From a virus: a DNA stretch of 64,000 nucleotides. Under the pieces are notes generated by a model. The model was given only the letters and a program-made list of their open reading frames with translations, did not search any database and was not told where the DNA came from. The stretch covers positions 1 through 64,000 of the IMG/VR virus record IMGVR_UViG_3300028844_001770; one strand, written 5' to 3'. The position numbers were made by a program, and so were the translations under genes. Positions 25,388-33,193 of the stretch are shown piece by piece. Position 1 is the stretch's first letter. Every line of letters starts with the position of its first letter.

Positions 25388-26086
25388 CTATCTTATCGAT
25401 AGATTATCTTGTACCCATCTTATAGTTTCTTCATTTAATGTAACATTACATATTACAAAAATACTATCTAAACTAGGCGAAGAATTGAACAAAGTATGTA
25501 CCTTTGTTGTGTCTATTATATGACCTTTACCCATTTCAAAATTAAGTATTCGGTCTTCAAGTAGAAATATATTTGTTGGTGGATTACCATTTTCTATAGG
25601 ATATATTAATCTAAAACTGTCTTGGTTTCCATAGATATGGTCTCTGTGTGGTGGAAAATACCCACCTGGTGGTAATCTTAGTAGATGAGTACGAACACAG
25701 TGTTTAATTATAGGTCCTAAAACTCTCTGCAATTCACTACTACTTTTATAAAGTTCAGTAGGTACGTTAAAGTCTGGTTCTCGCCAATGAGTTTTATGTT
25801 CCTTGTTCCATTCACCTAAACTATCTAATGCAGGTCCTGGACCACATTCGCCTCGTTCATTGAGAATACACAAGCCGTCACGTTTAATCCAATCTTTGCG
25901 TGGATTATACTTTGCCCATTTATTTTTAAATGGTTCTAGTTCTTTAAATAGTTTATCAATATCAAATTTTGATTCTACTAGAAAACAATCTCCAAATTGA
26001 GTAATACTTCTAATATCAACGTTAGTTGGTCGGTCTTCATCATATCCTAACTTTGGTCTTGGCGGTATTATATTGTTGTTTTCCAT
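25388..26086 (-). CDS. Asp/Asn beta-hydroxylase-type 2OG oxygenase
   Basis: 232 residues with a good ribosome site (AGGAGA). LRLPPGGYFPPHRDH gives His147-x-Asp149, the iron ligands. SFRLIYPIENG follows, and KVHTLFNSS has His197 as the third ligand. This is the layout of aspartyl/asparaginyl beta-hydroxylases. The arginine that usually follows the NSS segment is replaced by SLDSIF, so 2OG binding may differ. It is the last gene of the leftward arm, 8 bases from the convergent small membrane gene. A six-base-pair inverted repeat (25387-25403) spans the junction, but no convincing terminator is seen. Substrate unknown. Confidence 0.72.
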   Translation of the reverse strand: MENNNIIPPRPKLGYDEDRPTNVDIRSITQFGDCFLVESKFDIDKLFKELEPFKNKWAKYNPRKDWIKRDGLCILNERGECGPGPALDSLGEWNKEHKTHWREPDFNVPTELYKSSSELQRVLGPIIKHCVRTHLLRLPPGGYFPPHRDHIYGNQDSFRLIYPIENGNPPTNIFLLEDRILNFEMGKGHIIDTTKVHTLFNSSPSLDSIFVICNVTLNEETIRWVQDNLSIR

Positions 26087-26128
26087 TTAGGAATCTCCTA
26101 TTTACAATTATATTTAGGTTTTATGAAA

Positions 26129-26698
26129 CTAGAATGGAATATCATCATCAAAGTCGAATAGGTCCGGTTGGACTTCGTTCTCTGCTCTTAGATAGGTTTC
26201 GAAAGTTATATCTGGAGAATGTTGGTTACCTTGAGAATACATTTGATTAAGTAATACAAAATCTCTTGTATATTCTTCTATGTTTACTTTAGTATCTGAT
26301 ATATATGTATCATGGACTCGTGTAACAAACATTGCATCACAAAACTGATACGCTTCATCATAGAGAGTTTTGCCACCAATAACAAATATATCTTGTTCTG
26401 GATATGAAAAATCAAGTGCGGTTAAAATAACTTCAATAGTGTCGATTGATGGATTACGAACTGCAAAGCATCCAGGAAAGTCGTCTTTTTTATGATTTGA
26501 ACTAATCACATAATTGTGACGATGCTTTAGTGGTGCATGAATACCTAGACTTTTCCAAGTAGTAGCACCCATAACTATAACATTTTCTTCTGTTAACTGC
26601 TTGAACCAGTTTAAGTCTTCTGTTATCTTAGGCCAAGGAAGACCGTTTTTAAACCCTATGCCGCCAGTTTCATCGACAGCGAGAATCATATTAATCAT
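26129..26698 (-). CDS. folA: Dihydrofolate reductase with SSB-like acidic C-terminal tip
   Basis: 189 residues. MINMILAVDETGGIGFKNGL begins the DHFR fold; LPWPKITEDLNWFKQLT holds the catalytic acidic residue, VIVMGATTWKSLG the NADPH-binding segment, and IFVIGGKTLYDEA the second glycine motif. It reduces dihydrofolate to THF for one-carbon metabolism. The last residues are DLFDFDDDIPF, and the final eight (DFDDDIPF) equal the C-terminal tip of E. coli SSB that docks replication and repair proteins. The core family ends about 20-25 residues earlier. The start overlaps the preceding gene by 8 bases. Confidence 0.93.
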   Translation of the reverse strand: MINMILAVDETGGIGFKNGLPWPKITEDLNWFKQLTEENVIVMGATTWKSLGIHAPLKHRHNYVISSNHKKDDFPGCFAVRNPSIDTIEVILTALDFSYPEQDIFVIGGKTLYDEAYQFCDAMFVTRVHDTYISDTKVNIEEYTRDFVLLNQMYSQGNQHSPDITFETYLRAENEVQPDLFDFDDDIPF

Positions 26699-27050
26699 TT
26701 CCTGTCAACGTGTCCTTATTTTCGTCTTCTATTTCGCCATCAATAGTTCCACTATCAATATCATCTTCAAAATGGGCGTTTAGAATTGTTTTTACATTTA
26801 CAGCAACATCATCTTTAATTTTGGCAACGTCAATCTTTACTTGAACATCAGCAATTTTATCAAATCGATGTACGAGACTTTCCCAGTTTAAGTCATCAGC
26901 AAGTGGTAGAGGATGTAAAAGTTCATCACCTGACATTTCAATCACTTGTCCACTTGCTAATGTTACTAAAATACTTTCTACGTATTCAGTGGGAATACTC
27001 ATCGGAAATATTTCATCCATTAACTTATCAAAGTCTGGGTCTTCCATCAT
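26691..27050 (-). CDS. Acidic conserved phage-type protein, 119 aa
   Basis: Starts MMEDPDFDKLMDEIFPMSIP and ends in an acidic, disordered-looking tail (DIDSGTIDGEIEDENK). The middle contains short beta/alpha segments (YVESILVTLASGQVIEM, VQVKIDVAKIKDDV). No domain recognised. It overlaps the DHFR start by 8 bases and is 32 bases from the AT-hook gene, so it belongs to the same transcription unit. Function unknown. Confidence 0.6.
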   Translation of the reverse strand: MMEDPDFDKLMDEIFPMSIPTEYVESILVTLASGQVIEMSGDELLHPLPLADDLNWESLVHRFDKIADVQVKIDVAKIKDDVAVNVKTILNAHFEDDIDSGTIDGEIEDENKDTLTGND

Positions 27051-27082
27051 TTCAGTAACCTCTTAAAGTTAATGTTATAAAA

Positions 27083-27733
27083 TTATTCCGTTGGTGCCGC
27101 CGCTTTGGCTCTCGCCGCCATTGCTTTAGCAGTAGTACCGGCTGGTCTACCTCTGCCTTTTTTAGCAGGTTTTTCAGCCTTCTCGGTAAGAGACGGGTCA
27201 TATTTTACTGCTTCGGCACGTTTTCTTTCTGCTTCTTCTTCCAACATCACTGCTTGGACTAACAAGTTTTGGGCAATTTGTTTCTTATCGCCTTCGGCTG
27301 TCATATCTATTTGTTCAGTAATATTTTCTGACAAAGATTGTGGTGGCTTAACAGGAGTATTCCCTGCTTCACCTCCAGTAATCTCTTCCATCTGCTTTAA
27401 TAAATCAGTCAATGGAATTGAAGTAGCGGAATTTGGTGTCATGGTGATTGAATCTGTTGGCAACTTCTTCAGCATGCCCTCTTTATGTAAAGAGTCTAAC
27501 ATAACATTTCCATTCCAAAATACTTTGCGAGAAAGGACTTCATATAATTCTTTTGCGGCTTGTCCTTCTTTAGATTCGACAGCAGACATAAAATCATCGT
27601 GGTATTTGTCTGGAAGCGAATCACTGTATACTACTAATGCATGTTTTTTATCATCAGGCAATTGCATAAAAACAACACACAACCGTGTATTAGTTCCTGT
27701 CTGAACACCTGTATGTTTGATAAATGAAGGCAT
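27083..27733 (-). CDS. AT-hook-tailed protein, 216 aa
   Basis: The N-terminal about 90 residues form a compact domain (FIKHTGVQTGTNTRLCVVFM, KHALVVYSDSLPDKYHDDF). The middle is helical and acidic. The tail, EKPAKKGRGRPAGTTAKAMA, carries GRGRP, the core of an AT-hook minor-groove binding motif, in an Ala/Lys-rich context like histone-like tails. An AT-hook suits AT-rich phage or host DNA. The gene overlaps the start region of the following 86-residue protein by a single base and is probably its partner. Function otherwise unknown. Confidence 0.65.
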   Translation of the reverse strand: MPSFIKHTGVQTGTNTRLCVVFMQLPDDKKHALVVYSDSLPDKYHDDFMSAVESKEGQAAKELYEVLSRKVFWNGNVMLDSLHKEGMLKKLPTDSITMTPNSATSIPLTDLLKQMEEITGGEAGNTPVKPPQSLSENITEQIDMTAEGDKKQIAQNLLVQAVMLEEEAERKRAEAVKYDPSLTEKAEKPAKKGRGRPAGTTAKAMAARAKAAAPTE

Positions 27734-27993
27734 TATGCTTCACCACCTTCAGTCACGTCTGCATTTTCTCCACCTTCTGCTTCGGCTGCCGCTTGTTGCG
27801 CCGCTTGAACATGGTCTACAAATTCTTTGACTTTGTTTGCTACTGCACCTACAGACGAAAGTTCATTCGCTTGAAAGGCACCTCGCTTAGATGCTAAGTC
27901 AATAATGTTATAGATATTGACCAAATCGTTCACTGTGACACTAGGTGCCGCCGCTGGTGCTTCTGGTGCCGCTGTTGTTTCTTTTTCTGACAT
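27733..27993 (-). CDS. Ala/Glu-rich small protein, 86 aa
   Basis: An Ala/Pro-rich, presumably unstructured N-terminus (ETTAAPEAPAAAPS) leads to one helical segment (VNDLVNIYNIIDLASKRGAF) and an acidic Gly/Glu tail. A ribosome site (AGGAG) precedes the ATG. It is first in a unit that continues with the AT-hook protein, the 119-residue protein and DHFR, behind the promoter at 28070-28098. The layout resembles short T4-like phage proteins of unknown function. No family name can be given. Confidence 0.6.
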   Translation of the reverse strand: MSEKETTAAPEAPAAAPSVTVNDLVNIYNIIDLASKRGAFQANELSSVGAVANKVKEFVDHVQAAQQAAAEAEGGENADVTEGGEA

Positions 27994-28069
27994 AAAATTT
28001 CTCCTTTGTCATTTGTTATTAAATTAATATTATATATAATATGAACTAAATTATTCAATTCACTAGTCT

Positions 28070-28098
28070 ATTCTACATCATCTAGCCATCAAAGTCAA
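28070..28098 (-). promoter_or_regulatory. Sigma70-type promoter for the 27.9-26.1 kb unit
   Basis: On the minus strand, TTGACT (28093-28098), 17-base spacer, TAGAAT (28070-28075). It lies in the 121-base gap upstream of the 86-residue gene. That gap otherwise holds only AT-rich sequence. Confidence 0.6.
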
Positions 28099-28114
28099 GT
28101 ATTTTGTTCAAATA

Positions 28115-28642
28115 TTATGCTATTTTCTCTGTTTTTTTGTTAATATATTTAAACCAAATCTCGTGGTCAATGTGAGATGTATTAACTCCACTAACTAATT
28201 GTAAGAAATCTGGTTGTTTGGGTACTCTATAAGGTTTTATGTGAGTATGATTGCCTTTTTGGTTATTACACTTCTTACAAGCAGTTACCGTATTTTCCCA
28301 AGTCAACTTGCCACCTTTAGATTTAGGAACAACGTGGTCAAGTGTTAATTCTTTATAACTAAACATCTGTTTACAATACTGACAAATATAGTTATCTCTT
28401 AGATAAACATTACTTCTACTGAATGAAGTGTTAACTCGTTGCTTAACAAATTCTCTGGACATTATAACACTCGGCACAGTCATTGTTATATTAGGACTAT
28501 GTACCTGCCAATCCTGATGCCATTCTAGGACATTAATACGGTCGAGCCAGACGAGTTTAATGCTCTCTTGCCAAGTGAGTGTTGAAAGAGGTGCGACACT
28601 TAAAGGATTGCCGTCTGCATTAAGGAGGAGGGTATCTCTCAT
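28115..28642 (-). CDS. HNH endonuclease
   Basis: 175 residues. A zinc CxxC (CQYC) and LTLDHVVPKSKGG with the following WENTVTACKKCNNQKGN form the HNH nuclease core with its second CxxC pair. The N-terminal about 85 residues resemble the extension seen in free-standing bacterial and cyanophage HNH proteins. It may cut DNA during replication or packaging or act as a homing enzyme; no intron is visible nearby. A late-promoter motif ends 6 bases before the ATG. Confidence 0.9.
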   Translation of the reverse strand: MRDTLLLNADGNPLSVAPLSTLTWQESIKLVWLDRINVLEWHQDWQVHSPNITMTVPSVIMSREFVKQRVNTSFSRSNVYLRDNYICQYCKQMFSYKELTLDHVVPKSKGGKLTWENTVTACKKCNNQKGNHTHIKPYRVPKQPDFLQLVSGVNTSHIDHEIWFKYINKKTEKIA

Positions 28643-28648
28643 AATAAA

Positions 28649-28656
28649 TATTTATC
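28649..28656 (-). promoter_or_regulatory. Late-promoter-like GATAAATA directly before the HNH start
   Basis: GATAAATA on the minus strand, with the predicted +1 (six bases beyond) at 28643, one base before the ATG at 28642. If used, the transcript would be leaderless. It could also be chance in AT-rich sequence. Confidence 0.4.
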
Positions 28657-28680
28657 AAAAAGAGAAACCCTCAGTTTTAT

Positions 28681-29637
28681 TTACAAACCTGCTGGAACGA
28701 TTACATAATGAATCATTAATACGACTCCTAATGATGCGGCTAAGCCAACCATCATTTTCAAAAAGTCTTTTCCGATAAGAGGAAAAACAGATTTTACTTT
28801 TTTACCTGTGAATGATGCGATTGCAAGTTCACGTCCACAAAGTAGTCCAACAAATACCCAAGTTGTTGACATTGGAATATCATTTAGTTCTTTAAAGAAG
28901 AATAAGATTAACCAATAAACACCATCAATAATTGTAGCACTTCTTACATACTTTGTGTTATGCTTTTCAACAACAATCTGTTGAATTTTACCACCGCCTT
29001 CACGGAACATAAACCCAAGACCGCCAACAAATACTACACTGATTAGTATCATTATATCCCAAGGTATAACTCTGGGTAAGAATACGGCAATGTTTGCCAT
29101 ATCGTGTGACAACCAAGTCCACCACAAGAATCCTGTAGTCGCCCATTGTCCAACACGCCACCACTTCTTATGTGATTCTTTAACAGGTGATGCTTCGTCT
29201 AATAATCTACTTACAACCATCCAGATACCATATGCGGCTACGGCCGCTACTGCATATCCCATCATACTTTTCATAAGCATCTTTTCTAGTACGAAGGTTG
29301 AAGCGAATGCTGATAATACCAAGAATGATGTACTCACTGGAACACCAACTCTTGTTAATAGTAATAGTAATCCTGGAGCCATTGCGTGATACCATTGTAC
29401 TTCTACAAATGGAATCCGATTTAGTCTTCCGTAACTAATATCACCACCATACATATACCAGCCATACCATAATGCCCACAATAACACGGCACTGGCCGCG
29501 AACCACATAGTAGTCCACTTAAATTTCTCATTGTTTGATGCAATCCACGTTCCGAGTGTTTGTACGGAGTCATTTGCAATAACAGAATAGGCGGCAAATA
29601 AAAAACCAATTGCCATCCATAAGGTCATTTCCATCAT
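28681..29637 (-). CDS. PiT-family phosphate-transporter-like membrane protein
   Basis: 318 residues with about eight to nine hydrophobic segments. The PiT inverted-repeat signatures are recognisable. The first half has SVIANDSVQTLGT (18-30) and VGVPVSTSF (97-105); the second has WLSHDMANIAVF (175-186) and NDIPMSTTWVFVG (252-264). PiT proteins import phosphate with H+ or Na+. Phage carriage would support nucleotide synthesis in phosphate-poor seawater. The repeat motifs are diverged (HD in place of ND in the second half), so transport specificity is inferred. It has its own sigma70 promoter upstream. Confidence 0.75.
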   Translation of the reverse strand: MMEMTLWMAIGFLFAAYSVIANDSVQTLGTWIASNNEKFKWTTMWFAASAVLLWALWYGWYMYGGDISYGRLNRIPFVEVQWYHAMAPGLLLLLTRVGVPVSTSFLVLSAFASTFVLEKMLMKSMMGYAVAAVAAYGIWMVVSRLLDEASPVKESHKKWWRVGQWATTGFLWWTWLSHDMANIAVFLPRVIPWDIMILISVVFVGGLGFMFREGGGKIQQIVVEKHNTKYVRSATIIDGVYWLILFFFKELNDIPMSTTWVFVGLLCGRELAIASFTGKKVKSVFPLIGKDFLKMMVGLAASLGVVLMIHYVIVPAGL

Positions 29638-29688
29638 AATCTTCCTCTTATAGTTAATAAAAAAGATTGCTTAATTGCACTCTTTATT

Positions 29689-29717
29689 ATAATAACATAT
29701 TTGAACTATCTGGTCAA
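29689..29717 (-). promoter_or_regulatory. Sigma70-type promoter for the PiT-like gene
   Basis: Minus-strand TTGACC (29712-29717), 17-base spacer, TATTAT (29689-29694), about 45 bases before the predicted start. Confidence 0.5.
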
Positions 29718-29733
29718 TAGTTTTTTGTATTTT

Positions 29734-31041
29734 TTATGATTGACTATAATAGGCGTGTTCGCCAAATGGTGGGACAATACTTTCAGAACCGTGAATGATA
29801 AACAAACTATCACAATAACTTTCGTCACCCCAACTATCCCAAGGTAAACCATCAGTAAACATGATAAACTTATCAGGCTCAATATCATTGTCTTTCATAA
29901 ACTGGTAGTTGATATCAAAGTCAGTACCACCGCCACCGATAATCTCATAATTTTTGAGTTCATCAGCATTGTATGGGTCAAACTCTTTATAACCCTCACC
30001 GTTTACTTCGGTATCAAAAGTCCAAACACGAATTTTGAAGTCTTGGAACTGTTGCATAATGCCAGACATTTCACCAAGGAACTCTTCAATCATAGAAGAT
30101 GAAATAGAACCAGAAACATCAAGTGCGATTGCAACATCAATCTTTTCTTCATTCTTTGAACCAGGAAGATAAACACCCATTGATTGTGATTTACGAGATT
30201 GTCTCATAAATGTGAAATCACTTTTCAAAAGACTTTGGATTGAAATGTTAAGAAGTTCACGCCAATCCATCTTAGGATTAGTCATGCCATTTATAATTCT
30301 TTTAACATCACCAGGAAGAGTACCAGCATCAGTTGATTGTGCCGCTTGTATTACAGCCTGTTTCATCTGGTCTTTAATCGCTTGGGCTTCTTGCTTAGAA
30401 ACTTTGATAGGAGCACCACGACCAGTTGGGTCATTCTTACCGTCACCGTTACCGTCACCAAACATGTGAATGTCTAATGTTTCTTTATCATCAGCCTCAC
30501 CAGTTTCTTTAAGGTGTTCATAAATCTCTTCGGTATAACTCCTGTAATACTTTCGGTCATGTAATGCCATCTTTGGCATAACACCAACACGTGATTCAAC
30601 CAAGGCTTGATTAACTTTATAGTCAGCCGCAATATTCCAAAGTTTCATATCACGTGAATTTTCTTCCATGTCCATCAAACGACCATACTCACCACAATGC
30701 TCATACACACAGTGAAGAACTTCGTGACCAACAACAAAATCAATTTCTTCTGGTGTCATAGTTCGGAAGAAATCACAGTTGTAATAAAAATGTCTGCCGT
30801 CAGTTGCGGCTGTAGGACACCATTCTGCCTCGACTAATTTCAATCGAGTAGCAAGTGTACCAAAAAATGGATGACGGATAAGAAGTCTAACACGACTACT
30901 CACAATCATTTCTTTAACTTCTAAATCAGTATAATCAAATACTACCGGCTCTGGCAGAGTATCATCTACTTCAATACCATTAGCGGCTAGAACATCGTCT
31001 AACGCACTGTCTAATTCTTGTTCATTTGAAACTGTTGGCAT
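29734..31041 (-). CDS. VWA protein with N-terminal metallopeptidase-like domain
   Basis: 435 residues. The N-terminal part has DFVVGHEVLHCVYEH (about 101-115), an HExxH zinc-peptidase motif as in DUF2201-type proteins. The C-terminal von Willebrand A domain has IDVAIALDVSGSIS (301-314, MIDAS DxSxS), then GGGGTDFD and FTDGLPWD. VWA proteins of this kind work with MoxR-type AAA+ ATPases to remodel or insert metals into client proteins. A MoxR-type gene lies about 4 kb upstream at 35166. Own sigma70 promoter at 31075. Client unknown. Confidence 0.82.
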   Translation of the reverse strand: MPTVSNEQELDSALDDVLAANGIEVDDTLPEPVVFDYTDLEVKEMIVSSRVRLLIRHPFFGTLATRLKLVEAEWCPTAATDGRHFYYNCDFFRTMTPEEIDFVVGHEVLHCVYEHCGEYGRLMDMEENSRDMKLWNIAADYKVNQALVESRVGVMPKMALHDRKYYRSYTEEIYEHLKETGEADDKETLDIHMFGDGNGDGKNDPTGRGAPIKVSKQEAQAIKDQMKQAVIQAAQSTDAGTLPGDVKRIINGMTNPKMDWRELLNISIQSLLKSDFTFMRQSRKSQSMGVYLPGSKNEEKIDVAIALDVSGSISSSMIEEFLGEMSGIMQQFQDFKIRVWTFDTEVNGEGYKEFDPYNADELKNYEIIGGGGTDFDINYQFMKDNDIEPDKFIMFTDGLPWDSWGDESYCDSLFIIHGSESIVPPFGEHAYYSQS

Positions 31042-31074
31042 ATTATTTCCTCTTTATTCTTTAATTATACTTAT

Positions 31075-31102
31075 AGTATAGCACAAAACCGATATCTGTC
31101 AA
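31075..31102 (-). promoter_or_regulatory. Early promoter cassette (VWA gene)
   Basis: AAAACTTGACA context, 16-base spacer, TATACT (31075-31080); -35 at 31097-31102. The TGA stop of the upstream HD gene is inside the -35 box. Leader to the ATG is about 27 bases with a GAGG site. Confidence 0.8.
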
Positions 31103-31593
31103 GTTTTAAGCACCTTTTGTGCCTCAATCCATAAAGAACTGCCTACAACTTTGTCCATATCATCGACTAATTGTTTCATTTCTGCTTTAAATACTGATGC
31201 AAAACCACTGTCAAATCGAAATATTGTCTCTGAATTATCTATCATATCAGCCAACTTTATGAATTGTGCCTCTGCTGGTGCTTGTGCCAATCTGGCTCTA
31301 TCTATACCTTTTCGTACAGCCCTATTTCCGTCTTCAGGCTTTGAGGTATCAGTTAACCATTGAACTAAAGTTGCAACATCGTGTCCAAATAAGGCGTTAA
31401 TATCAGCCAAAGTGTACTGTGTATCTTCTACAACATCGTGTAACAACGCACCAGCCTGCTGGATTTCGCTACCACCGTGTCTTTGAACCATATCTGCTAC
31501 TGATATAGGGTGAACAATGTAGTCTTCACCAGTGTATTTCCGCTTCTGACCTTCGTGGGCCTTAGTCGCAAATTGTAATACATCTGATAACAT
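31099..31593 (-). CDS. MESH1/SpoT-like HD hydrolase
   Basis: Start placed at ATG 31593, after AGAGAGG, giving 164 residues; a longer frame would read through the promoter. The HD motifs are in order: ATKAHEGQKRKYTGEDYIVH (His13, His28), ALLHDVVEDT (His52-Asp53) and FIKLADMIDN (Asp116). This is the catalytic pattern of (p)ppGpp hydrolases (SpoT hydrolase domain and stand-alone MESH1) and fits their usual size. It would degrade the stringent alarmone and keep host transcription and translation active, or hydrolyse a related nucleotide. Residues for Mn-dependent hydrolysis look intact. Confidence 0.88.
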   Translation of the reverse strand: MLSDVLQFATKAHEGQKRKYTGEDYIVHPISVADMVQRHGGSEIQQAGALLHDVVEDTQYTLADINALFGHDVATLVQWLTDTSKPEDGNRAVRKGIDRARLAQAPAEAQFIKLADMIDNSETIFRFDSGFASVFKAEMKQLVDDMDKVVGSSLWIEAQKVLKT

Positions 31594-31623
31594 TATTAAT
31601 ACCTCTCTATTGAATATACTTGT

Positions 31624-31651
31624 ATTATACCACAATAATCATACCTGTCAA
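31624..31651 (-). promoter_or_regulatory. Early promoter cassette (HD gene)
   Basis: AAAACTTGACA with -35 TTGACA at 31646-31651, 16-base spacer and perfect TATAAT at 31624-31629. The preceding gene's TAA touches the AAAAC element. Predicted leader about 24 bases. Confidence 0.85.
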
Positions 31652-31654
31652 GTT

Positions 31655-32455
31655 TTAAGAAAATTTAACGTAATTAACTTTAGTTTCATTTACTGTATCA
31701 TCTTTCCAGACAGTTCCTAATCCTTTTACCTTACAGGAAATCTTAATATTATTCTTACTATTTGCAATATCTTCATTAGTGGTAAAGAAACTTAGTCTGT
31801 GATTGTCGTTTGTGATTGCGTTTACCATATAACCAGACCCACCATATTGTGTGGTCGCTATATATTTTGATGTTAGTATCTCAATCTCAGTGTTAATTTT
31901 GTCACCAATTTGACCTAGATGTCCAGATTGATTACTACGGTCTTTCAGTTCATCATCTTTTGTATTTGTTTTATAATAAGTAGGAATATATGCGGCAATT
32001 CCCATTACATGACTGCTAAGTGAACTATCTTCTGCCAGGAATTTAGCAATTCCATTCTCAAATTCTGTTAGATTATCAGCAAGAATTTTAAATGTAAATT
32101 TAGATTCGAGATAACTCATTATCTCTTTTGCTTCTTGGTAAATTTTGTCTGTAATTAGATGGCGATAATTAGTAAGAATACCTATAAGTATTTCTTTATT
32201 ACTGAAACCAACCTTTTTAAACTCACCTTCATGGATATCAAATGAACCCGAAGTCTTAACATATTTGTCATTGAATTTATTTGCAACGATTGATGCACTT
32301 AGTATCTCAGTTTTAGTAAAAGAATATATGGAATCTGCATCCTGCATATCCTGTAGTGTTTTTTCAGAATCAGTAAAGTTGTACTTTCCATAGTAAAGTA
32401 TTACTTTTGATTCATTAAAATCTATATATTTGTGTGGCTTTGAAGTGTCTATCAT
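31655..32455 (-). CDS. Unrecognised protein with probable OB-like C-terminus, 266 aa
   Basis: The N-terminal about 165 residues are mostly helical (FSNKEILIGILTNYRHLITD). The C-terminal about 85 alternate hydrophobic and polar residues in beta strands (IGDKINTEIEILTSKYIATT, RLSFFTTNEDI, IKISCKVKGLGTVW) and end NETKVNYVKFS. That rhythm is common in OB folds of nucleic-acid-binding phage proteins. No catalytic motif is seen. It has its own cassette promoter and stands alone between promoter elements, so it is probably an early gene. Function unknown. Confidence 0.55.
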   Translation of the reverse strand: MIDTSKPHKYIDFNESKVILYYGKYNFTDSEKTLQDMQDADSIYSFTKTEILSASIVANKFNDKYVKTSGSFDIHEGEFKKVGFSNKEILIGILTNYRHLITDKIYQEAKEIMSYLESKFTFKILADNLTEFENGIAKFLAEDSSLSSHVMGIAAYIPTYYKTNTKDDELKDRSNQSGHLGQIGDKINTEIEILTSKYIATTQYGGSGYMVNAITNDNHRLSFFTTNEDIANSKNNIKISCKVKGLGTVWKDDTVNETKVNYVKFS

Positions 32456-32485
32456 ATTCGTTACTCTTTAATTGATTATGATATA

Positions 32486-32513
32486 ATTATAGCACAAAAC
32501 CGATTCCTGTCAA
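32486..32513 (-). promoter_or_regulatory. Early promoter cassette (OB-like gene)
   Basis: AAAAACTTGACA (-35 at 32508-32513), 16-base spacer, perfect TATAAT (32486-32491). The TGA stop of the upstream AMP-ligase-like gene is embedded in the -35 box (ACT TGA). Confidence 0.85.
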
Positions 32514-33193
32514 GTTTTTCGACCTATATAGTAGAGAATACCATTCTGTCGTTTAACTAGGTCACCAGTCGCAAACCAACCGTCATACACGCATATATCT
32601 CCACGGACGTGTAGTTCACTGTCTATTATCTTGGTTTCGCACCATTCCAGTGTTCCTACGATTGTTTGTTCGTCTTTTACTGATTCTATGTCTTCAATAG
32701 TTCTGAATACACGATTGATTGCACACGGACCTATCTCACTCATACCCCAATTTGCCATAAATGTAGCACCACGATTAACAAAGGCTTCAATGATATTCCA
32801 TTCAACTGGGTCAGAACCACAAGTAACCCAAATCCCAGTCAAATCTAAATCTTTAAATCCTTTAGTTCTCATAATAAGTTGTGCGTGTCCAGGAGTAATA
32901 TGAGTATGTGTGTATTTTTTAATCTCTCTACAAAAAGAAAAAGCATTAAAGGTTTCGATTGACACTTCTGCACCAATACGAAATGCTGGCAATGTTTGAG
33001 CCAGTAATCCACCTGCGTGAGTTGTTTTACAGATAGTATATACTTTACTCTTAGATGTTAGTCGTTGGGAAGCGATAGCAACTTCATCTGCCGCTTTTAA
33101 CTTCTCAGGAGTTTGTATTATATCTTTTGGCGTTCCAGTTGTCCCACTGGTTTTTATTACACAACCCTCGTTAATTATTTTTCTTAAGTTCAT
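32510..33193 (-). CDS. Truncated AMP-forming ligase (ANL superfamily core)
   Basis: 227 residues. Core adenylation motifs are intact: IKTSGTTGTPKD (13-24, motif A3), NWGMSEIGP (148-156, motif A5) and DGWFATGDLVKR (204-215, motif A7), ending GILYYIGRKT at the hinge. The usual family is about 450-550 residues. Here the first about 150 residues and the C-terminal lid with the catalytic Lys are absent. It could form an acyl or aminoacyl adenylate only with a partner. A second degenerate ANL-like protein lies three genes upstream (33993), so the two may complement each other. Substrate unknown. Confidence 0.82.
   Translation of the reverse strand: MNLRKIINEGCVIKTSGTTGTPKDIIQTPEKLKAADEVAIASQRLTSKSKVYTICKTTHAGGLLAQTLPAFRIGAEVSIETFNAFSFCREIKKYTHTHITPGHAQLIMRTKGFKDLDLTGIWVTCGSDPVEWNIIEAFVNRGATFMANWGMSEIGPCAINRVFRTIEDIESVKDEQTIVGTLEWCETKIIDSELHVRGDICVYDGWFATGDLVKRQNGILYYIGRKT

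Noticed and set aside
25387-25403. Inverted repeat TCTATC/GATAGA at the convergent junction considered as a terminator
   Set aside because: Six A/T-rich pairs and no T-run on either strand, so it is too weak to call.
27105-27704. A 199-codon rightward open frame opposite the AT-hook gene
   Set aside because: Antisense shadow: the leftward frame has coupled neighbours and a promoter, this one has neither.
28115-28642. HNH gene considered as an intron-borne homing endonuclease
   Set aside because: It is free-standing between unrelated genes, and no split gene or intron boundary is visible.
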